Assembly: GCA_002502605.1 (NCBI GenBank)
Contig: DAPR01000060.1
Coordinates: 1,532 to 21,032 of the forward strand
Source: Euryarchaeota archaeon UBA258
Lineage (GTDB): Archaea > Thermoplasmatota > Poseidoniia > Poseidoniales > Poseidoniaceae
Length of the DNA stretch: 19,501 nucleotides
Reading direction: 5' to 3'
How positions within the stretch are numbered: the first letter of the stretch is position 1; each line of letters starts with the position of its first letter. The position numbers were made by a program, and so were the translations under genes. Positions 15,101-19,501 of this stretch are shown piece by piece. The notes under the pieces are model-generated. The model was not told where the DNA came from. It worked only from the letters and a program-made list of their open reading frames with translations, and ran no database searches.

Positions 15101-15817
15101 GTATTCAGATGCGTAGGCAAGTTCGCCATCATTAAGGTACATGCCCCAACCATAATCGCCTTTCATGGTGATGAATTGAATCCCTTCATTGGAAAATGGA
15201 TACACCCAAGAAGAGAGCACGAGGCTTTCCGTGATGTTGAGATGATCGTCATGAGGAATTTCGATTCTATCACCATCATCCGCGAAACGCAAGGAGTAAT
15301 CTGCTCCGGGACCGACTTCAACAACGCCGTACACAGGGAAGTACTGCGGGTCGGTTTCCAAATCGTTCCAGGTACTCGGCATGATGTTGCCCATATTGGT
15401 TCCTGCGATGTGGACATAGCCCTCATATTCAGTTTCTGATGGTTGATCAGCGCCCCAATTCCGATAGTAGAAGGGCGCACCATTGTGCCAATTGTAGGTG
15501 CCGTCTTGGTCAACATCAGCAAGACCTGTCCATAGGTGGCGGGATTGGTTGTCCCACGAGGCAAAGGTGTCGAACACCCATTGATTTTCTTCAGCGTCAT
15601 CAATTGTGACTAGGAATCCATCCAAACCGCGGGCTACTTGTGCTGCAACGGTCCATGAACTCTCACTCAACAGGTAGTATGTGTGGTTGTTTGCCGGGTT
15701 GACAGCACTGTTGAGGATGACAACATCCTCTACTTCTTGAGCGGTTGCTGTTCCAGCGAGTGGGACCAACACACTGACAAAAAACAGGCTGACAAGCAGC
15801 AGAGCCTTCTTTCGCAT
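12152..15817 (-). CDS. Giant secreted, membrane-anchored C-type lectin / calcium-binding protein
   Basis: 1,221 residues from ATG at 15817; an earlier GTG at 15859 would place 14 polar residues before the signal peptide. Order: signal peptide 1-26 (TATA before the cut), C-type lectin-like domain about 32-170 (WGADQPSE and STWNDLE replace the EPN/QPD and WND sugar and calcium motifs), LamG-like beta-sandwich about 173-385, then four beta-sandwich repeats resembling pre-peptidase C-terminal domains (about 388-495, 505-630, 635-745, 750-885). Next are EF-hand loops DADEDGVVSERE, DLNADGEIEYRE and a weaker DTDKNNMIGEEE, a TSP3-type repeat (about 1029-1063), one transmembrane helix (about 1072-1093) and a 128-residue Gln/Ser/Pro-rich cytoplasmic tail ending in a tryptophan-containing stretch. 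Strongly acidic outside. Probably a cell-surface adhesin or glycan-binding protein; ligand unknown. Confidence 0.85.
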   Translation of the reverse strand: MRKKALLLVSLFFVSVLVPLAGTATAQEVEDVVILNSAVNPANNHTYYLLSESSWTVAAQVARGLDGFLVTIDDAEENQWVFDTFASWDNQSRHLWTGLADVDQDGTYNWHNGAPFYYRNWGADQPSETEYEGYVHIAGTNMGNIMPSTWNDLETDPQYFPVYGVVEVGPGADYSLRFADDGDRIEIPHDDHLNITESLVLSSWVYPFSNEGIQFITMKGDYGWGMYLNDGELAYASEYSLSQHPTSNQTIPVETWSHVEIEVIENIGGHFRINGAPAGTISAEDATIPAGDFGSNDCFTSGDDCDELFIASMGAGCECNYFHGMMDNLSIGTNLSFLGDEVTWVSNWTFAEGEGMETSDLNGQSVGDIFGADWVMPDGTIVAQAIEIENGEQIEGISGQAGDNLLFFAELEPMTKELFFNLYPTEFKDEEIIIDLYFGHNRVPSSWDHDGSIEAMWGYAWEQINWPDEGTWWVLIVPQTDIDGFEMVVEWTIADPPPSEDEMTQLINGIPVTGQTIDAGRQSDFEDRVLYYYVDVQQNLSSLTVSTYGGTGNIDVGLSWGTVPDPFEFWFFEEPISSESNNPNQGKIVYDSGQGNDHDATLYDVEPGRYYVTAYTYGRALDYTIVATMAFAPDNTEPEDAIELSPGIAYGPLTGYDGLDQYFKIDVPTGTERIEVDLDEGYGEATMYMRLEQFPTAGEFDVQSSSPGAGDKIGFNDPTPGTWYILLSTEDVFANIMITASFEDRYIWTYDGTPIELFNGEEINGLEAPAEENLLFFVVLENPGVYLEINTYGGSGSLELVGEGTVLMFNFDDFFPEEDGDGKTNGRQGPPGFGEFDSENVQVSSEGEGTEHTLYIEMPANGRFDITLFAEEAINDVSIIAMWEDSELPPVDGPDEPPIGEEISVDCEQEAKDAFEEADADEDGVVSEREFRMVSGEDDVMFSTLDLNADGEIEYREALQYTCSCSMEMTMLSSQLSPRSDGLDVKTFSDLEFKNKFDVKAMDTDKNNMIGEEEMEIEAIVCTTTFDAFDGDGDGVVDEDDAFPDDPSESQDTDGDGVGDNADLAPSVSNDLIYGSIGLIGAIVTFILVIAAFGSSRASKSMDEDWDNIKQQDIASQMLGLEPEPPMNASQPSQTEDLYGATSEQQPSSDVMFAPPQQTGSATPSMEAFSDLLEPATTNATAPSAQLMGMLDATGAEVLEYPAGSATIWTRASPTDEWNQR

Positions 15818-15822
15818 GCCCA

Positions 15823-15856
15823 CACCAATGTATGGACACTCTTCAACACATTGGTG
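15823..15856. repeat. 9-bp perfect inverted repeat at the lectin-gene start
   Basis: CACCAATGT (15823-15831) and ACATTGGTG (15848-15856) are exact reverse complements separated by 16 bp, ending 5 bp before the ATG at 15817. One arm lies between the TATA-like element and the expected transcription start, the other in the leader. An operator is the simplest reading; a 9-bp hairpin next to the start codon is the alternative if transcription begins earlier. Confidence 0.5.
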
Positions 15857-15860
15857 CACT

Positions 15861-15868
15861 GTTTTTAC
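15861..15868 (-). promoter_or_regulatory. TATA-like element of the lectin-domain gene
   Basis: GTAAAAAC on the minus strand in the 66-bp gap after the Lhr-like gene, about 48 nt before ATG 15817; predicted transcription start near 15838 would give a leader of about 20 nt. No Shine-Dalgarno is clear before the ATG. Confidence 0.3.
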
Positions 15869-15883
15869 AATTTAGGCGGGAAT

Positions 15884-18800
15884 TCACTTCAGGCGTTTCC
15901 CGCCTATTCGTAATTCTGTTTGGAGAGGCATCTGGTGTTCCCAAGCAAATTCCTTGACGATTCTCCATGCTTTTTCTGAACCTTCATAGTCCTTGACATC
16001 GATGATTTTGTTTCGTGTGTTTGCCTTGAATGCGGCAATTGGTTCTGCGTTCTTGAACACCAAATACGCTGAACCAAAGCCAAATCGCTCCTTCATGATA
16101 TCAGCAAAATATGGGGCAATTGGGTCGCTTGGAGGAAGCACGAAGTCCCTGATTGGGGGGATGTTCTTTGCCTCTTCAAGGAGGTTCTTTCGACCCCAAC
16201 ACACTTGGTCGAGTTCATCGATGAGGAATCCTTTCACAAGCGTACCGTCGTCTTCAAACGAGGTGAGCACGGCTTTGATCTCTTCTGGCTTGAACGGTGT
16301 GCCTGCTAGCCTTAGCAATTGCTTCAACGTAATGACCGGGAAATCTTGAACCAATGCTCGTATGTACTCTCTGCGCAATTCGACTGGATCGATGCCTGGC
16401 CTGTCCTTCACAGTTCTGAAGCCACCGCGGAAATCCTGAACGATGTGGCCTGATCTGATGAGCGGTTGGACCAGCTTTCTGAATTCGGATTGGGTCAATG
16501 CATGGCGTTCTTTGAACAAATTAGGGTCGGAATTGCTGCTGAAGAACTCCACAATATCCCAGAGTTCTTCTTCGAATGGCTGACCCCGAATGGCCAATAA
16601 ATTCTGGAAGTGCTCGTACGTCGCCCAAACTTGGTGGCCTCTCAAGTTGATGCCTTGATGCAAGCGATTGGCGCTTGCCATGCTTTTGAGGTCCACTCGG
16701 TACAGCTCACAGCGTCCACGGAGTGCGAAATCATCTCGGATTTCTGTCACTTCCTTGAGGGCAAGAACTTCGTTTTCCATCCGAGTCTTTTGGTGGAGGT
16801 TATGCCGGTGGAACAAGGCTCGCTCGGCGATTTCTCTAGGTTGAGGATCCACCACTCCTCCGCGAATCATTCGCTCGCCAGTCATCTTGAAGCCGATGCG
16901 TTCCAATGCTTCTCGAGTCGCATCACCAAGGCTTGAAACTGGTTCGCTGTTGAAGTTGGATAAAACCGCGACATCGACCAATTGGTCAGCGTGGTTATCT
17001 AGAAGGAGTTGGAAAGCTTCACAAAACTCGTCAATGTAAGCTGTGGGCACATGTAAGTCCTTGATGACAAGATAATCATTGACCTTGAACATCAGCACCT
17101 TGCCGATTGGGTCGATGCCCTTGAACACGGGCAGGTACCAACCTCTGTCGAGGACGCTTCGAACTTCCCAAATAAACCGGGAAACGTATGGGTCGGATTG
17201 AGTCAAAATACGCATTGTGCGATCTTCTCGGCGAGGTTGCTGTAGCAATTCGACTTCCTCTGGCATGCAATAGAACGCTTCTGGGTCTGGAACCAGCGCC
17301 ATGACCTTGGCAATCCGTCCATCCTTTTCCAAATTCATCAACGCTACTGTGAGGTCTTCAAACGAACGTGTGACATAGAACCGAAGGGTGTTGCCCTTTA
17401 CAGGCCCCATTCTCCTGATCACATCAACCAATGCACTTTCGAAATCCAAAGGTTCGTACACATCGTGCACTCGATGGAATAAGGACAGCCTCCTTCGGCG
17501 TCCTGGGACATCTTCAAATTGCTTGACAACAAGCATCTGACGCTCGAGATTCGACATGGCATACTTGATGTCGCGCTGAAGCGATCTGTGTTCCTCACCC
17601 TTTGGGAAATCAGCCATGATTTCTTGACGGGTGACGTTTTCACCGATTGGAATACGCTTGAGCAATTCCTCCTCCATCGGACCGACCCACGGTTCGGGTT
17701 TCAAACCAAGAAGCATCGGGATGGTGTCTTTGGTTGTGTATCCCATTCGATTGTGCAACAACCGCCCCATGATCACGTCGGAATCAAGCTGCATGTCTTG
17801 CCAATCTTTGAATCGGAAGTCTGTGACTCGATACAGCAACTCTTGTTGTTTCTGGAACAGTACATGGGAATCAAAAGCTGAAAATCCATCTTCATATTGT
17901 TGGAATGTTTTGTCCAAAACGAGGTTTTGAACCCACCTGTATTCCACGACATCTTCTGAACTGTCAACCAACCTGTGCTCGTCAATTTTCAAAATATATT
18001 CGGCTTCATCCGTTTGTTTATAGAATCCAACTGAGAGTACGTTTCGGGTTTCTAACTCGTGAAGTATCTTGTCCACCATCGTTCGAGGGAATGGCAATCG
18101 TTCTTCCAATTGGTCACCAGTTTGAGGACCTTCGCTGCCGAGCATTTCGATGATCTTGACCCGCATGGCCTCATGCGGATCACCGAGAACTTGGTCTTCC
18201 CAAGCCGTTGGCTTGCGTTCCGAAAACGCTGTTGCAATTTTGTAAGATAGCCCACGTGTGTGAAGTTCTCGAAGATCATTGACTTCTTTTCCTCCATTGA
18301 CTGCTAAGCAGCCGAGTGTCCCGTGGATCTCAGCCATGAAGGGCGAAAACCACTTCCCATCGAGTTGTTCAGAACCCGTGCCATCGAGTTTGGTAATCTT
18401 TCCATGATCGGATAATTGCGTGACCCATCCACGGATTGTATCAAGTTCGATTCCGGCAAGTTTCTCTTTGTACAACGGATTATGGAATTCAGGATCGAGT
18501 CCACCACCATGGGACATGAGCGTCATCAATTCTTTTGCATTGGTAGGAATCGGTGCCTTGTCGAGGTAGAATTTATCCAGTTGTTCCGCAGTTAATTCTG
18601 TAGCCAAACTGCGTGTACCAAGCAGTCGCTGAAGGATGGCTGGGTCGATGTCCTTCACGAGGTAAGCCCGAGTTTTCATTGCCATCAAATCTTCAAACGC
18701 CGACATAAAGAGCGACATTCCCAGCCGTGAAGGTACAGTGACTTTATTGTGGACAATCCTCGCATCACCATCCACACATGAGCGAAGGAAGATTTCCAAA

Positions 18801-19501
18801 CTCTTCATGTCGATGTCGCCGAACATGATCTCATTTTTTGCCTCACGCATGAGCAAACTGTCATCGGTTGTTCGATGCTTGTTGAGGAGTGCTTCGGCCT
18901 TTTGTTGGAACTGCTGTGGGCTGATTTCTTCAGCTCCTATTCTCTTAGGAATGATCATTGAACGTCCGGCAACTTCCCTGAATCGCTTAGCAAAAATTTG
19001 TGTGTTTACGACATAGCGCTCAATCACTTCGTTGTGGTTGTTGTTGCGGAAGGCAGCGTACATTTGTCCTGGATCAACCTCTTCCGAAGTTCGAATCAGC
19101 AAACCATTTTCATCAAAGGACATTTCGATGACAGCGATGTTGTTTGATTCAGCAAGACCTGCCATGAAGTACCCAAGGGCCGTGTTGAATCCTCTCCCTC
19201 TGCATGTTGTGATCATGTATGTAGGGTGGCCACCCGTGAGCACTTGTTCGACCAATATGCGATTTGGATCTGGAACTTGGAAAGAATCGAGACTGTGCTC
19301 TTCCAAGTGCCGTGCTATGGCGTTTGAAACATCGGTCGAAAGACCGTATGCATCACGAAGAACAATCCGTGGGTCCTCTTCTCGTCGAAGGGAGACGATG
19401 CAATGGCCGATAAGATCGAGGAGGGCGTTGGACAATTCCCTCGAGCGAGAACGTGCTTCTCCAGACCAAGAGGGGACGGTCGGACGATGGCCAGTCACGG
19501 A
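15884..19501 (-). CDS. lhr: Large Lhr-type helicase, C-terminal part (N-terminus beyond right edge)
   Basis: About 1,205 residues are visible and the frame is open at the right edge (numbering here from the GTG at 19498). Residues about 80-330 match the region following the two RecA domains in Lhr superfamily 2 helicases: GRGFNTALGYFMAGLAE, a strand-rich FDENGLLIRTS segment, then RFREVAGR and MREAKNEIMFGDIDMKSLE. The motor motifs should lie outside the window. The rest looks like tandem winged helices with two AlkZ/YcaQ-like beta-barrel modules, each opening with SDP: residues 764-850 and 1120-1204. Lhr enzymes translocate 3'-5' on single-stranded DNA and act in repair; bacterial Lhr has an AlkZ-like C-terminal domain. 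A stand-alone Lhr-C-like protein cannot be excluded without the upstream sequence. Confidence 0.8.
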   Translation of the reverse strand, partial: SVTGHRPTVPSWSGEARSRSRELSNALLDLIGHCIVSLRREEDPRIVLRDAYGLSTDVSNAIARHLEEHSLDSFQVPDPNRILVEQVLTGGHPTYMITTCRGRGFNTALGYFMAGLAESNNIAVIEMSFDENGLLIRTSEEVDPGQMYAAFRNNNHNEVIERYVVNTQIFAKRFREVAGRSMIIPKRIGAEEISPQQFQQKAEALLNKHRTTDDSLLMREAKNEIMFGDIDMKSLEIFLRSCVDGDARIVHNKVTVPSRLGMSLFMSAFEDLMAMKTRAYLVKDIDPAILQRLLGTRSLATELTAEQLDKFYLDKAPIPTNAKELMTLMSHGGGLDPEFHNPLYKEKLAGIELDTIRGWVTQLSDHGKITKLDGTGSEQLDGKWFSPFMAEIHGTLGCLAVNGGKEVNDLRELHTRGLSYKIATAFSERKPTAWEDQVLGDPHEAMRVKIIEMLGSEGPQTGDQLEERLPFPRTMVDKILHELETRNVLSVGFYKQTDEAEYILKIDEHRLVDSSEDVVEYRWVQNLVLDKTFQQYEDGFSAFDSHVLFQKQQELLYRVTDFRFKDWQDMQLDSDVIMGRLLHNRMGYTTKDTIPMLLGLKPEPWVGPMEEELLKRIPIGENVTRQEIMADFPKGEEHRSLQRDIKYAMSNLERQMLVVKQFEDVPGRRRRLSLFHRVHDVYEPLDFESALVDVIRRMGPVKGNTLRFYVTRSFEDLTVALMNLEKDGRIAKVMALVPDPEAFYCMPEEVELLQQPRREDRTMRILTQSDPYVSRFIWEVRSVLDRGWYLPVFKGIDPIGKVLMFKVNDYLVIKDLHVPTAYIDEFCEAFQLLLDNHADQLVDVAVLSNFNSEPVSSLGDATREALERIGFKMTGERMIRGGVVDPQPREIAERALFHRHNLHQKTRMENEVLALKEVTEIRDDFALRGRCELYRVDLKSMASANRLHQGINLRGHQVWATYEHFQNLLAIRGQPFEEELWDIVEFFSSNSDPNLFKERHALTQSEFRKLVQPLIRSGHIVQDFRGGFRTVKDRPGIDPVELRREYIRALVQDFPVITLKQLLRLAGTPFKPEEIKAVLTSFEDDGTLVKGFLIDELDQVCWGRKNLLEEAKNIPPIRDFVLPPSDPIAPYFADIMKERFGFGSAYLVFKNAEPIAAFKANTRNKIIDVKDYEGSEKAWRIVKEFAWEHQMPLQTELRIGGKRLK

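Noticed and set aside
12152..15817. The lectin-domain protein as an archaeosortase (PGF-CTERM) substrate
   Set aside because: The transmembrane helix is followed by 128 residues and no PGF precedes it, unlike any CTERM signal.
1..19501. CRISPR array, transposon, prophage or tRNA gene
   Set aside because: No regularly spaced repeats, no terminal inverted repeats with a transposase, and no cloverleaf sequence were seen; gaps between genes are too short for most of these.

Overview
The window looks like a gene-dense archaeal genome, most likely a marine Thermoplasmatota lineage (Marine Group II, Poseidoniales-like). The placement is inferred from content: an archaeal exosome/proteasome cluster, archaeal-only or archaeal-type factors (TiaS, Dph6, an archaeosortase), Shine-Dalgarno sites of the GGAGGTGA type, and a secreted acidic protein with EF-hand and thrombospondin-3 calcium repeats plus a C-terminal membrane anchor. 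About half the bases are G or C. Intergenic gaps are very short. I see no rRNA, tRNA, insertion sequence, prophage or CRISPR array.

Left part (1-5291, all minus strand, transcribed right to left): the conserved archaeal exosome superoperon, in the order psmA (proteasome alpha), SBDS, rrp4, rrp41, rrp42, rpl37ae, pcc1 (KEOPS), pfdB (prefoldin beta) and a DHH phosphoesterase cut by the left edge. From rrp4 onward the genes overlap or lie within 15 bp of each other, with strong Shine-Dalgarno sites placed on the preceding stop codons. The RNA polymerase subunit P and IMP4/Brix genes, often found in this cluster in other archaea, are not here. The 152-bp divergent region 5292-5443 separates it from dph6.

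Middle part (5444-11152): dph6 (diphthamide synthesis, plus), purB (purine synthesis, minus), two small membrane proteins of unknown function (minus), a RecA/RadB-like protein whose Walker A lysine is missing (plus), a small single-pass acidic membrane protein (minus), tiaS (tRNA-Ile2 agmatidine synthesis, minus) and a HAD phosphatase of the GmhB/HisB type (minus), with tiaS and the phosphatase only 4 bp apart.

Right part (11189-19501): an archaeosortase-family membrane enzyme (plus) runs tail to tail, with a 10-bp overlap, into a gene for a 1,221-residue secreted, membrane-anchored protein (minus) carrying a C-type lectin domain, a LamG-like domain, four beta-sandwich repeats, EF-hands, a TSP3 calcium repeat, one transmembrane helix and a 128-residue cytoplasmic tail. 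The right edge cuts a large Lhr-type helicase-related protein (minus). About 1,200 of its C-terminal residues are visible, and they appear to contain two copies of an AlkZ/YcaQ-like beta-barrel module.

The least explained items are the Lhr-type protein with its internal duplication, the giant lectin/calcium-binding surface protein with a palindrome at its promoter, the lysine-less RecA-like protein, and several short inverted or direct repeats in promoter regions.
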